A stretch of 64,000 bases of DNA from Prorocentrum cordatum (Eukaryota; Sar; Dinophyceae; Prorocentrales; Prorocentraceae): assembly GCA_963575745.1 (NCBI GenBank), contig CAUYUJ010017838.1:468585-532584 (forward strand), given 5' to 3'. How positions within the stretch are numbered: position 1 is the stretch's first letter; each line of letters begins with the position of its first letter. The translations under genes and the position numbers were made by a program. Shown one piece after another: positions 9,710 to 20,484 of the stretch. Under the pieces are notes generated by a model. That model was not told where the DNA came from. It did no database searches and was given only the letters and a program-made list of their open reading frames with translations.

Positions 9710-9726
9710 GCCTTGCGGCCGACTCA

Positions 9727-11568
9727 CTACGTGTTGCCGTTCTTGTAGGACCTGCGGTCCCACATCCTCTGGCCGTTGTACGTCGCGTAGCTCGTGGTGA
9801 ATGTCTCCCAAGCCGTTCTTGGGATCCAGTTGCGAAACCAATCATTGTACGTGATGTCCTGGATGTATTCGTACTCATCGTTGTTGATCGCGATGTAGAT
9901 CCAACAGTTGATGTAGTAACTCCAGTACCTGAGGCCCCAGTAGCTGTCCTCAAGGTCATCACGCCAGTACGCGGCGTAATCTGATGTACGCGCTCTCTTG
10001 GCACGCGGCCCCGCGGGCGTGTAGTCCGTCGCGCCTGAGGCGCTGGACGCAGCAGCGTCGCCAGGAGCAGGGCGCGGCGGCGGCCGCGGATGGCGCGGCG
10101 GCTCCATGGCATCATCGGACTGGTGGGATTGTGTATCGGGATCGGTTCTCATCCCTGTATCAACCCCCCTCTGGTCGGTATGTGCTGGATCGAGGGAGCC
10201 TAACAACTCATTGGCAATCGCGGCAAGCTTACGCTGAGTGAACTGTTCACGGGTTCCGCCCCTTCTAGGGAGAGAAACCGCGACCAGTCCGCGAGCCTGC
10301 CGCGTCTGCCTGTCGAGGCGCCCCTCGTTCAGCCACCATTTCCTCCGACCAGCCTGTCCTGTCCTAATGCTGACGTCGAGGATGTCCCACGCATCGCGCA
10401 TGTCCTCCACGGTCCAGGGCTTCTTGCCGACGTTCACGCGGGCACCTGTCATTTGGTGGTGGAACGTGAGGTCGTTGAGAAAGCGTTGTACGAGATTGGC
10501 GAATGGGTAGTGCAGAGGTCGGTCGTCCTCGGATTCGCCCATTAGTCTGCACTCGTGTGCAGGAGGGCTACCTGCTTCGACCCACTTCTGATGCCTCTTT
10601 TTGGACGCATTGGCCAATCTCCGCAACTGATCTTTCTCGTTGCCTGCGTGCGATCGCGCACCCGTCATAATGACGTGCGCACCGTCCTTCATGTATCTCG
10701 CGATGTGGTCCTCCGAGAGTGTCGTCTTGATCCAGTTCGTCAGCTTCTGGAGGTACGCGAGATCGCTCTGTGTGGCGGTGCTCTTACCCGTGGCGCCTAC
10801 GGCCACGGTATACTGCCAACAGATATCACAAAGTGTGCCGTCACCTGTGACAATCCCGAGGGGCAGATCTCGACCGCAATTCTGACAGAGCGGTATGGGA
10901 TGCAAGATCGTCTCGGGGGGCCCTTCCGAAGTGAGGTGGTCGCGGGATCCCCAGCGGGTGTCCTGACCGCGAGCGAGGCTCTGACCGATCTGATTGATCG
11001 CCTCACGATTGATCTCGGTGTTCGGTCTGGAAGCGATCGATCTACTTAAACCCTCGATCTCGATCCTAGACAACCTTTCCCCTGGCAGTCCTTTGTACTC
11101 TATCTTGGTGTTGTCGGTATCCTCAGTACCGCCATGGCATACGTTCTCCTCGCGAAGGCGGCGAGCTTTCTCTTGCAAGGTAGCCTCGTTGTCGCCCTCC
11201 TCGCGCTTGAGTCCCGTCTGCTCGGCTATGATACGTACCATAGTTTCCTGGTCGGGAGCTGCAGACGCAACGCTGCCTGGATCCTGGGGAATATCCTGCT
11301 CAGCGCCTTGCTCACGAGGCGCAGCAGGTGTTTCCACCAGCTCTTCCCGTACAGGAAAATCTGGGTTACCGTATGTCTCAGTACAATTTTTGAATAGGTC
11401 ACGCAATGCCTGAAGTGCAGGATGGTTCTCATGGATGGCCTCTTTGGCGAAATCTGGAAGCTCCGCAATACTATCTTTCAAGATGTTATGGTATACTTTG
11501 GAAATCCATTGAAAGATGCCTGTGGTCGACTCCTCGATAGTCTCTGGGTCGAAGTAGTGTACCAACTT
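9727..11568 (-). CDS. Last ORF of the element: zinc-ribbon-like, aromatic C-terminus
   Basis: About 613 codons after an in-frame TAA at 11569; there is no ATG at the start, so the piece is probably the 3' end of the upstream coding region, reached by a frameshift near 11570. The middle holds a CQNC...CDIC pair of Cys-x2-Cys knuckles about 18 residues apart, possibly a zinc ribbon. The end, after a Pro/Ala/Arg linker (RAKRARTSDYAAYW, a possible basic nuclear signal), is packed with Tyr and Trp (SYWGLRYWSYYINCWIY). I do not recognise the family. It ends in TAG about 18 bp before hairpin 2. Confidence 0.6.
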   Translation of the reverse strand, partial: KLVHYFDPETIEESTTGIFQWISKVYHNILKDSIAELPDFAKEAIHENHPALQALRDLFKNCTETYGNPDFPVREELVETPAAPREQGAEQDIPQDPGSVASAAPDQETMVRIIAEQTGLKREEGDNEATLQEKARRLREENVCHGGTEDTDNTKIEYKGLPGERLSRIEIEGLSRSIASRPNTEINREAINQIGQSLARGQDTRWGSRDHLTSEGPPETILHPIPLCQNCGRDLPLGIVTGDGTLCDICWQYTVAVGATGKSTATQSDLAYLQKLTNWIKTTLSEDHIARYMKDGAHVIMTGARSHAGNEKDQLRRLANASKKRHQKWVEAGSPPAHECRLMGESEDDRPLHYPFANLVQRFLNDLTFHHQMTGARVNVGKKPWTVEDMRDAWDILDVSIRTGQAGRRKWWLNEGRLDRQTRQARGLVAVSLPRRGGTREQFTQRKLAAIANELLGSLDPAHTDQRGVDTGMRTDPDTQSHQSDDAMEPPRHPRPPPRPAPGDAAASSASGATDYTPAGPRAKRARTSDYAAYWRDDLEDSYWGLRYWSYYINCWIYIAINNDEYEYIQDITYNDWFRNWIPRTAWETFTTSYATYNGQRMWDRRSYKNGNT

Positions 11569-12070
11569 TTAAGAAATGATCTGCACTGCAATTAGGCAAG
11601 TCACGTGCCCATTTGTGGGTATGATTGTAGTTCAATTGGTACGACTCCGCATTCCATGCTTTCGATCCAAATCGGATTTCAAATTGTAGATGCGACTGAG
11701 TTTGATCCATTACGATTCTGTCTGCGCCACTGTGTACCTCGATGGTCTGTTTCATCTTGATCATAGGCGAATCCACCAGCAGCTCCGATGTCCAACAATA
11801 CACACAGCAGTCACCAGACTGTTTAATCCATCTTGAATCCTCGTCGGGGTCGTAATCTGGATGGCCAAGGAAGTCCGATGGCGGATCAATGATGTTGTCG
11901 ATGATACTTGCCTCAATATGCTCATCTGCTTGGATGTCTGCCGAGAGGTCTGCTCTCATATTGTCGTTCGCAGCTTTCTCTTCAGCAGTGAGCGGTATGC
12001 TCGATATGTCCACGATTACGGTGATCGATGGATCACGTGATGATGCTGCAGTCTGTCGAGGATTGTCGCC
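11486..12070 (-). pseudogene. Bridging coding segment in another frame
   Basis: The frame is open here while the frame used on both sides is closed by stops. It is free of stops from above 12060 down to 11486 and encodes an acidic stretch (DYDPDEDSRWIKQSGD) and LNYNHTHKWARDL. The best reading is that the extra ORF continues through this segment with one frameshift near 12018-12060 and another near 11570. Both look like copy-specific indels, not programmed sites: I see no slippery heptamer. The start is set by the frameshift zone, not a start codon. Confidence 0.5.
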
Positions 12071-15000
12071 TTGTCCTCGGCAGGTGTGGCCACCAGCTCG
12101 TCTGGGTCGGGTGTCCGAGGAGCGGGCCTTCTTGGCGGTGTACGCGGAATCCGTGGTCTAAGAATGCTCGGCATGCCAAGGTATGATAAACTGCCGTCAG
12201 TCTTGTGCTGGAGTATCTTTTCGCTGCATGATGTCGGACCTTTCAGGACGGTCTCCATCCACGTTGGGTCAATGGCGTGTTCTTCGATACGAATCGGTAA
12301 TGCAAAGACAACGCCCTTGAGGGGCATGCTTTTGTCATTATACCATAGGTTTACCCATCGTAAACCGTAGTTGAGAATAGGTACTTGTACCGCAAAGAAC
12401 TTGTCGAAGATGCCGAAATGGATGATTGGACCATATATGTGTCCCTTGGACAAGGCAATCTTGGTACTGTGATTGCCTTTGGGCCAGTGGTTGTCGCAAT
12501 GAAAACATTTGGTAGAACCCCAATTCTTGACGACAGTGAAGTCTCCCATTCGAACGTCATTAAATGCAGGGCGACGGTCCCAATCTTTTTGCATGATCTT
12601 CGATGTGATTGGTCGAAGAGCTTCGCGACAGTATGCCAATGCAATTAACCATTCTTTATCATCTGCTTTGTGATTGGTCTCCCGAATCATAGCGCGGACT
12701 ACTTGCTCATCCAAGGTGTCTTCTGCAGATGTGCGGCCAGCAGGGGTTTCCCCCAGCTTGACCGAAGGTGCTGACGCTGACGTCGTCCTTGGAGGCTCCA
12801 TGTTCTGGTCGGGGTCGATAGGTGCTAATCCAGGAGGGTCGTCGATGAGCTCTCCAGGAAGGCAGGCGCAAATCTCGCACTTGCTCAATGGCTCTCTTGC
12901 TGCCAATGGCGGGTAGTCCCATGGGCCGCCATCTGGCCACAACTGCTGGCCATGCATGTGGTGTGGTTTGAGGCGGCGAATTGCAATAATTGCCGCAGCT
13001 GGTACCACGTCCTCTGTCATGATAGCGCCCTGAGCACCCAACCAAAATCTGCAACCTGCTTTTGTGGCGATTTCCATGTTGATCACCAGCTCGACCTCGT
13101 TCTTGTAGTTATTGAACTTGTAAGATTCCACTGAAGTGTGTGGATTCTTTTGAACATTGTTCAAATATGTGCTAGAACTAAAGAATGCCTCAGATCGTTG
13201 TGATGGTTTATGATATTTGTCTCTCTGAGAAGTTGGATCAACGTATCCAGGAATGATCCCTGTCTTCAATATGTTCTTCCAAGCGCGGGATGCTGTGCCG
13301 TGATGGAGATATTTAACATCTGTCCACTGTAGGCTCTCCCATCCCATATTCCATGGCTTGGAAGATGGATTGACACAACTGTGACCACCAACGCACCGAA
13401 TAGCGATGACGCTGTTCCAGTCAAAAGAACTGGGGTCACCTCCCTCAGGGATCGGCTTGGCATATATCTCGATTCTGTTTTTCTGCGAATCAATATGCTT
13501 CTGGAACGCACGAATAATGAATATCGGATAGTAGTCGTTCCAATCGGTATATCCATCATTTTCACCATCTTTCTTGAAGTGTGCCACTGCCGCTTCCATG
13601 GATGGTCCATTGTGTTTGCCTTTGCGATCTCTGAATTTCCATTCGACCATCTCTTTAAACGATTTCCAATTACTTGGACTATTCCATTCATTCTTTGTTG
13701 TTCTCTCCCAGATATTGATACGTCTGTCATGAAATTGGTTGATCCAAAACTTTTTGCAATGAATCTCATGGCGTAACATGGTCGTAATGTCTTTGCTCAT
13801 GTATTTGTTTGTTCCCAGCCATTCTTCCTCAATTAGCTCAGGACCATAACGTACATCGTCGTAATGTGGTAATGATATCCATTTCCACTCTGGGAAGCAG
13901 ACAGACTGTGCAATGTCAGGCGCATGAGCAATCACACTATCATCGTGCAATAGCTGCTCGTACCATTCATGGTCTCCCATGCAGGCAAATCCATTGGTCG
14001 CACGCGTGCCCCGCAACATTGGGCACATGTATGGATGGTCATCTTTGACGCCTGCTTGTAGCTTCCACTCGCGAATAGTGCATGAGTTGTCGAAGATCCC
14101 GATCTTGCTGGTATCCTCGTGCATGGAACGCTCACAGCTGTCCTGCCATGATAATATATTCATCTCATGTGGAGAAGGCTCCTCCTCGGCAGGAGTTGCC
14201 TCCAGCTCCATGGCCTCAAGGTCGGTGCCGTCGTCAGGGATCGGTACCGCCTCAGCTTTTGGGAGCTGATCTGCTGGTTGTTGTTCTGCTTTGGGTTCTG
14301 GAGTCGATGGTTGCGACACTTTTATCGATTGCGGTCCAGGTTGCAGTGGATCAGGCAATGGGCCTGGTGGGGCTGGCTGTGCTGTGTCAGCAGCTGCCTT
14401 CCATACGGATGTAGGAACATCAGGGTCATGACCCAACGCAACTCGATCCAGTGCATTCTGCTTGAAGAATGTTTTGCATGCCTCGATGTTCTTCTCGTTC
14501 TCGGCAGCTGGGCCGATGCGGTGAGAAGACAATCTGTTGTCTTCTGCAATGATTCTTGCTTTGGTCGCATTATCATATCCATCCAAATCTTTGATCTGAT
14601 GTAAGAATTGCTCGAATACAACCCAAGTAACTGCATGTGCATCTTCAACAGTTTTGACGATCTTGGGATGTAGGAGTTCATCTTTCTCAAGAGAATGCCA
14701 AGATGCCCAAGCCCCAGGGTATTCTTTGATCAACAGCATAAGGTACTGGAATAAGTCGTTGTATGCAATAACCCATGGATCATTATCAGGAAGGGTTTGG
14801 TCAGGATCGCCAGGGTCAGGTGCTGGCGTACGTGTCGACATTCCAGGAGTAGGCTCAGTGGTGTCGCCTGTTTCGGCAGGCAGTGATGCCGGCAATGTGC
14901 CCCCGGCACATGACGCCATCCACGCACAATGAGCCATCTCGTTTGCCGTCTGTGTCATCAACGTTGTGAGGCGGAGGTCTCTTTTCCCTTCGTTTGTCAA

Positions 15001-16755
15001 CTTTTCTCTGAAATCGAGGGCTGTCATGATTTCTTTGGCCTGTGTGTAGGCCTGATCGTCCGTGACAGCAGTCAACAATGGCGGCCTGAATGGATATGGC
15101 TGAGAAGGCAGAGATTGTATCAAAGCGCAGAAATTGCGATAGCATACTGCGTCGCAAAATTGCGTTGTAAACATTGCCATGTTATGGTTATTCTGCTTGG
15201 CGTGCCAAGCCTGTGGGGTAATCCTGTCGTGCGTATCCACCCAATGGTCCGATGGAAGAACAGTGATACCACGGTTCTGCATGATATTGATCAGGTCGCT
15301 CGTGTGGTGATCAAAGTTCGGGTGTGCGCCCCATTGCGCTGCTTTTCCAGGCCCCATGACCGTGGGGCAGCGGAAATACTGCATTACGTCGACAAAACGT
15401 GATACGTCCACGAGCACGTGTACGGGCATGAGCGTCGGGACGCCGCCCTCACATTCCATCTTTTGGAGCTCGTATACGTTGGTAGGAGCACGATTCTGAT
15501 GTCGGCGCATGTCGATGGTGTTCTGTCCATGATTGGCACATGCGATGTCGTTCGCGCTCCATACTACCATGGCATTGAGTCCCCTGCAATAGTGTCTTTG
15601 TTTCACATATGATGGGAAATCATTGGCCCAGTCATCCCAGATAGTCTCATTCAACTCGCGCCACTTCTTGATGGAAGCGTTGTCGCTTTGGAACATGAGG
15701 CCTCTGGCTTCGCGGATCTTCCTGATCATATTGCGCTGCTCGAGAGTGTTCTCGAACTGATTGTTGAGAATAGCGTTGGTACGGCTATCTTCTTTCTCGA
15801 AACGTTGCTTGCGTAGTTCCTCCATACCGTAGCGTATGTCTTCATAACCAGCTTCAGGCAAGAGAACGCAATCTTGACCGATCGGCGTATCATTCTGTCT
15901 GAACCATTCCCTATAATTGCCAAAGGTCAATGCCCACATCATGATGTCGTCGCGGATGATGGTCGACAAGAGCTCAAGGGTAGCGCCGCCCATGTATTCC
16001 GCGCGGTTGAGGCACGGCATAAATAGAGGCACAAGAGCAGTATTTGATGCATTGGCGAGGTCGATTCTCTTCTGAGCAGCGCTGAGCTCGTCAATGCCGA
16101 AAGTAGGATACTTCTTGTGTTTTGCACTCTTGGCCCCTTTCTTGGGCTGCATGATCCATGTTGAGTCAGTATACAAGTTGGTCCATTTGTACGCGTGACC
16201 CGATGGCCCAAACGCATGATGCAATAGTAGTCCCAAGTCCTCTTGTATGAGGGAGTGCCACCCATTGTCTGATAGTAGGGTAGAAACCAAGCGACCACCG
16301 CAGAAAGCACTGTATTTTGCGTGGTCCAGCTCAAATGGGTCAACATCATTACCAAGAGTAAGGCCAGGGTCATTCGAGCCGATCTGGTCAGCAGCTTCGC
16401 CGAAGAAGTCGTTGCCCTCGTTGTATGGTGTCCAACGATAGGTACGCTCTGTATCTTGTGGATCGTCCAATATCGCCGCCCAACCATTCGGATGGTCGGA
16501 TGGTGTTGCCACCGTCTTGGAGTTTGATCCGATACTTCCAAAGCCTCCGCGCGCAGTCAACCATGTAGTAAGCTTGCGGCGGAACTTGTTTGTTTGGTTA
16601 AGGTCGGAAAATGCTCTCATGTTGGTGACCAAGTTATCTTCAACAATGTGGCCGATGTGTCCAGATGTATCCGATGTCCTGGCAATGCCAGGTGGACGAG
16701 TAGGTAACTTGGCCATTGCACGATCAATTTTAGGAGCATAGCATGGCGTCACCAA
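12016..16755 (-). CDS. Giant post-pol ORF with a Tpt1/KptA RNA 2'-phosphotransferase domain
   Basis: 1579 codons in the frame of gag-pol, directly after a TGA at 16756-16758. The first ~950 residues match nothing I recognise. Residues ~985-1260 (about 13800-12970) match Tpt1/KptA: SKDITTMLRHEI with the Arg-His pair at 995-996, QKNRIEIYA, IAIRCVGGHS (Arg 1120), YLHHGTASRAWKNILKTG (from 1149), SQRSEAFFSS (Arg 1187), then FWLGAQGAIMTEDVVPAA (about 1237-1254). This preserves the family's Arg-His-Arg-Arg set and the HGT and NGV/LT-like motifs; the HxH after the last Arg is replaced. The gap between LRH and IRCVGGHS is about 120 residues, longer than in stand-alone enzymes. Tpt1 transfers an RNA internal 2'-phosphate to NAD+. 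Pro-rich acidic linkers sit before and after. It is probably expressed as part of a polyprotein. That the domain is active is inference. Confidence 0.85.
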   Translation of the reverse strand: MVTPCYAPKIDRAMAKLPTRPPGIARTSDTSGHIGHIVEDNLVTNMRAFSDLNQTNKFRRKLTTWLTARGGFGSIGSNSKTVATPSDHPNGWAAILDDPQDTERTYRWTPYNEGNDFFGEAADQIGSNDPGLTLGNDVDPFELDHAKYSAFCGGRLVSTLLSDNGWHSLIQEDLGLLLHHAFGPSGHAYKWTNLYTDSTWIMQPKKGAKSAKHKKYPTFGIDELSAAQKRIDLANASNTALVPLFMPCLNRAEYMGGATLELLSTIIRDDIMMWALTFGNYREWFRQNDTPIGQDCVLLPEAGYEDIRYGMEELRKQRFEKEDSRTNAILNNQFENTLEQRNMIRKIREARGLMFQSDNASIKKWRELNETIWDDWANDFPSYVKQRHYCRGLNAMVVWSANDIACANHGQNTIDMRRHQNRAPTNVYELQKMECEGGVPTLMPVHVLVDVSRFVDVMQYFRCPTVMGPGKAAQWGAHPNFDHHTSDLINIMQNRGITVLPSDHWVDTHDRITPQAWHAKQNNHNMAMFTTQFCDAVCYRNFCALIQSLPSQPYPFRPPLLTAVTDDQAYTQAKEIMTALDFREKLTNEGKRDLRLTTLMTQTANEMAHCAWMASCAGGTLPASLPAETGDTTEPTPGMSTRTPAPDPGDPDQTLPDNDPWVIAYNDLFQYLMLLIKEYPGAWASWHSLEKDELLHPKIVKTVEDAHAVTWVVFEQFLHQIKDLDGYDNATKARIIAEDNRLSSHRIGPAAENEKNIEACKTFFKQNALDRVALGHDPDVPTSVWKAAADTAQPAPPGPLPDPLQPGPQSIKVSQPSTPEPKAEQQPADQLPKAEAVPIPDDGTDLEAMELEATPAEEEPSPHEMNILSWQDSCERSMHEDTSKIGIFDNSCTIREWKLQAGVKDDHPYMCPMLRGTRATNGFACMGDHEWYEQLLHDDSVIAHAPDIAQSVCFPEWKWISLPHYDDVRYGPELIEEEWLGTNKYMSKDITTMLRHEIHCKKFWINQFHDRRINIWERTTKNEWNSPSNWKSFKEMVEWKFRDRKGKHNGPSMEAAVAHFKKDGENDGYTDWNDYYPIFIIRAFQKHIDSQKNRIEIYAKPIPEGGDPSSFDWNSVIAIRCVGGHSCVNPSSKPWNMGWESLQWTDVKYLHHGTASRAWKNILKTGIIPGYVDPTSQRDKYHKPSQRSEAFFSSSTYLNNVQKNPHTSVESYKFNNYKNEVELVINMEIATKAGCRFWLGAQGAIMTEDVVPAAAIIAIRRLKPHHMHGQQLWPDGGPWDYPPLAAREPLSKCEICACLPGELIDDPPGLAPIDPDQNMEPPRTTSASAPSVKLGETPAGRTSAEDTLDEQVVRAMIRETNHKADDKEWLIALAYCREALRPITSKIMQKDWDRRPAFNDVRMGDFTVVKNWGSTKCFHCDNHWPKGNHSTKIALSKGHIYGPIIHFGIFDKFFAVQVPILNYGLRWVNLWYNDKSMPLKGVVFALPIRIEEHAIDPTWMETVLKGPTSCSEKILQHKTDGSLSYLGMPSILRPRIPRTPPRRPAPRTPDPDELVATPAEDKATILDRLQHHHVIHRSP

Positions 16756-18342
16756 TCAATTCTGGTATACATCGGATGGTGCGCACAGACCATTGTTATA
16801 GTATCTTTGTGTATCCGTAACGCTGTCCTCGGTGTGTTGTCCCAGTACTGCACTGCCAATTTTGGACCAATCGTTGTGAATCATCATCCACTCCGTCTTC
16901 AGTATCATTGTCGCGAAGTTTTCTGGTGGACATTTGCGGTATGATCCTGGGATCACCGCGTTCAAGTGATCATGTAGTCCACGAACACTTTCTTGTACTG
17001 AAGGATTGCGATTGAAAAGGCTGGAAATCATACACATAGCACGCATGAATGATAGCCGCGGTGTAGCTGTGAACGTGTTGTACTCGTAGTTGGCGTTGCC
17101 GCCGACGGATCCACTCTCGGCGTTGGCCCATTTCTTAGCCTCGACGGATGCGAAGCGGGCAAGTTCACGAATAGAAGATTCGTCGGGTACGCGAAGATCG
17201 AACTCTCCGCTTCGATCGGAACGCCGTTGATGTATGTATATGTAACCATCTTCGGGATCACGAGGACGACCAGTTTGAGCGTGGTACGCGAAGCCCACGC
17301 GGTCATCGTCCCTGGCGTTCGGGTCGTACTCCTTGTCGTAGCCGATGGGCCAGCCGACAAGGTTGAGCGGCTGTGCCTGATCCATCTCGTGGATGGGGGG
17401 GTCGGGATTAGAACCGATCTCACTGATTTTCGCCTCGCAAGCGGCGAACAGGATGCTTGTAAGCTTTGCAGCTCGAGTCGTAAAATTGCTGCGGTGTGAA
17501 CGAATAATCAATGTCCTAACTCTCTCTGCATCTCGTGGAGGTGAGGGAGGATGGCGGGGATGTCTACCGCGCGGTGAACGTGCGCGTGAACGAGGTGTGC
17601 GCGACGCAATATCTGCGGCTGGTACGCCAATGTGGTACATGCATGCACATAGTCCCTCGTGGTTAGCTTGCCCAACACACTGAAATCCGCATTCTGATCC
17701 TACCTCGCCCCATCTTTCTTTTTCCGTCAGCAATATCTTGCATATGTCTGGGCATCCATTCAATTTAGGAGGTTCCGCTTCGTGAGGTAAACCGTCGGGC
17801 CTCCGAGGCCCTCGTATCGGAGGACATTGTATCGGAGTAACGGGAAAGATAAGCGAGTGTCCCAAGAGATCCTTCCAAAGGTCTGCTTTCTTGGTCTCGA
17901 AATGTTTGGTCATCATATCTGCGATCTGCTCTTTTGTTCCTACATATTTAAGCTCGATGTGTTCAATTTGGCATGTTTCGCATATCCAATCCAGATTGAT
18001 ACGATGAGTACGATGAAGATGACGAAGTGCTGGTGTACGTCCTTTTTGGACAATTTTGATAGCGGCCTGGTTATCCTCCAGGACGATAAGACGTACTTTG
18101 GGTGCACTGATCTCTGGAGCTGGCTCTGGATCCACGTGTAGTACAGTACCTTCATGGGATATCGTACGTCTCGCTGGAGTCGTAGGTAAATCCGTATGTA
18201 GCGGTAGTTGCCTACGGCTAGGAGAAGATCCCCGTGTAGGGGGTGCCTTGCGAGGTGATGGTTTACGCTTCTTTTTGGCTGCCAATGTGGGACACATCGC
18301 CGGGTCGACGTGTCGATGGCCGCTCAGGCATGTATTCTTCTC
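16756..18342 (-). pseudogene. RNase H C-terminal half plus tail of pol
   Basis: In frame with the preceding RT segment, separated only by a TAA at 18343-18345. It begins with a Lys/Arg/Pro-rich stretch, then gives the rest of the copia RNase H: LIVLEDNQAAIKI with the catalytic Asp, the LRHLHRTHRINLDWICE region, and LKYVGTKEQIADMMTK, which is the usual copia RNase H ending. After that come a Cys-rich stretch (CGFQCVGQANHEGLCAC) and an Arg/Pro-rich linker, then about 230 residues of unknown nature, closing with TGA at 16756. The tail after RNase H is unusual for copia elements and leads straight into the Tpt1-bearing ORF. Confidence 0.85.
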
Positions 18343-20484
18343 TTAGCATGTTTTGGCAACTCCAACCACGGCTTCCCAGAATGATAGTAGTGGTAACCCT
18401 TCCAGTCGTAGTGCGGAATCGAGAGCAACAATCTCCGATTCAGTAGATGAATGTGAAACAACCGTTTGTTTCTTACATACAGCGTTGACTGGAAACAACG
18501 TATTGGGTCCAACAAGCGCAGCAAAAACACCGGCAGTGGATTTGGATGATGTAATGCAATCAGCGAACGAGGCGTCAGTAAAGAGCATGATGGATAACTT
18601 GTCTGACGAATCGCCTATCCATCCGTGTAAGCAATGTGTGCGCGTCGTTTTGATGTAGCATATCAACCGATGTAGACGTTTGTCACATGTAGTATTCCAT
18701 TTGGTAATTTCTCTGGCCAACATACATACCGGATGTAGAAGATCGAAACGACAGCAACGTGCCAAGTACAGGATCTTCATTAGTACACTTGCCGCGTCCT
18801 GGCCGAGGACGCCCTCGTCTGAATAGTCGGACTCAGTGAAGGAGGTGTCCTCGATGCCAGGGGTCTCTGCGTCGGGTAGGTCATGGTATGTGGCGGGTAT
18901 GGTATTGGTAGATGTCGTGTCGACCGATTTTGCTGGACTGGATGATCGTGGCCGTGCGTTGAGCACACTAGTAGGTCTGGCGACCGACCCGGAGGATGTT
19001 GGCGATTTGGATCGCGAAGCCCTCGGCGAGTCGGATCGTTTCCGACGTGACCCTGTTCCCTGGGCGCGCTTGGAGGCGCATTCCAGGCATCGCTCAATGC
19101 ACTGATCTGTAAAACCAAGCATATCATGTCGAATACCACGAACGTGCTTGGCCGTATTGTAATCTTTCTCATTGTGTGCAGGTAGCATAGGGCGTATTGT
19201 GGACATTCTTTTGTCGAAGATGCTCTGCGGTACATCATATGCTTGTTGTCCACAGCCCATATATTGTGAGTATGGAGTAGGTGGATCCAAATCGATACCG
19301 CTTTTGCGAATATAATCCCAGCCAGTCTGTAGATTATGAGCTGGGCCGGCCAATTTAAAATCGTCCACATATACTGAAAGTATCAGTCCCAGTTTGTTGT
19401 GTCTCCATACGCATTCCCATCCTGAAATAGGCTCGAAACCGACGCTTTCCAAGCATGTACGGCATTTTCGTTCCCAAAAGACACCTGCGAGAGGGTGTCC
19501 GTATAGTGCCAATCGCAATCGGCACACTGGGTTCTTGTATTTTGACCATGATGTCGGTTGTCGCCATTTAGGTATAGTAATCCAAGTATCAACTGGATCA
19601 ATTCGTCCGTCGCCGTATAATAATGCTTGCGTGTAGGCTCCAGGTGCGTCACTTTGCTCTCCCGCATATTGCGGCAATAACGCAGTAGCATCGCAAAGTT
19701 TGGAAGCCTCTATATGCGAAGCACTGGAAGCGGCGTCGGCGAATATGGCGGCCAAACCAGTTTCATCTTTGCCTGTATTGCCCTGAACCACCACTCTGCC
19801 CTTGAATTTACGTAGATCAGCAGGAAGTTCCTCATGCTTGACTGAAGATAACTCCAAGATATTGAAGAAATGCACCTTTGTTCCATTGCGGATAGCTTGT
19901 GACTCAATATCAGCTTTTTCTACAACGGTCTCCAACATCCATGTTTGTTTCTCTTCCAATCTCTCGTATTCTTTTCGTAGGGCTTCTTGTGCACGTGGTT
20001 ATGCGGCAACTTCTTTCTTACTCAGGTTTCTGGTAACTAATGCTGGGCGTGACCATGTCGAATCTGGTATTTTATCTCTGTGTGCCGGCGTGTAGTTAGT
20101 CTCACGTGGCATGGTTGGTATTACTACCGACTGGGTGAACTTGCGTATAAGCGGGTTCAAAGTCCCAAAGTCGGTTCCCTCATTGTCCACAAATACCAAA
20201 GCACGTTATTCTCCATCATGCTGTTGTGGTAGTTGACGGTAGTATAGTACCGTGGTAATGTCACGTGGCCCACCAGGTAATTTGGCATACAGTATTTCTG
20301 TGTTTGTCACGCCTTTGACGTTCTCATCGCGGATGACGTCGCCATTGTCAGTGTCGTATGTAATCCGTCGTTCCACAGTATTCCAGGTTGGTCCGCTTGA
20401 TGTAGTAGTACGGAAGTTGTTGACCTGTTTGTCCTGTCTTGTCCACACTTTTAGTGCGGCGCGATCGCGAATTTCTCGAGCTCG
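18343..20484 (-). pseudogene. Reverse transcriptase and RNase H N-terminal half of pol
   Basis: One frame throughout, with in-frame TAA at 20206-20208, 19999-20001 and 18343-18345. RT motifs are QSDAPGAYTQALL (the first catalytic Asp region), LRLALYGHPLAGVFWE (equivalent of the copia ALYGLKQAPRAW motif) and LSVYVDDFKLAG with the YVDD box. RNase H starts with IMLFTDASFAD and continues with SHSSTESEIVALD, giving the Asp and Glu; the remaining Asp lies beyond the stop. This polymerase copies the element RNA into cDNA and removes the RNA strand in a virus-like particle. With three stops this copy cannot make intact pol by ordinary decoding. Confidence 0.92.

Noticed and set aside
12016-16755. The post-pol ORF as a retroviral envelope
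   Set aside because: I see no signal peptide and no transmembrane anchor in the sequence, and a Tpt1-like domain is present instead.
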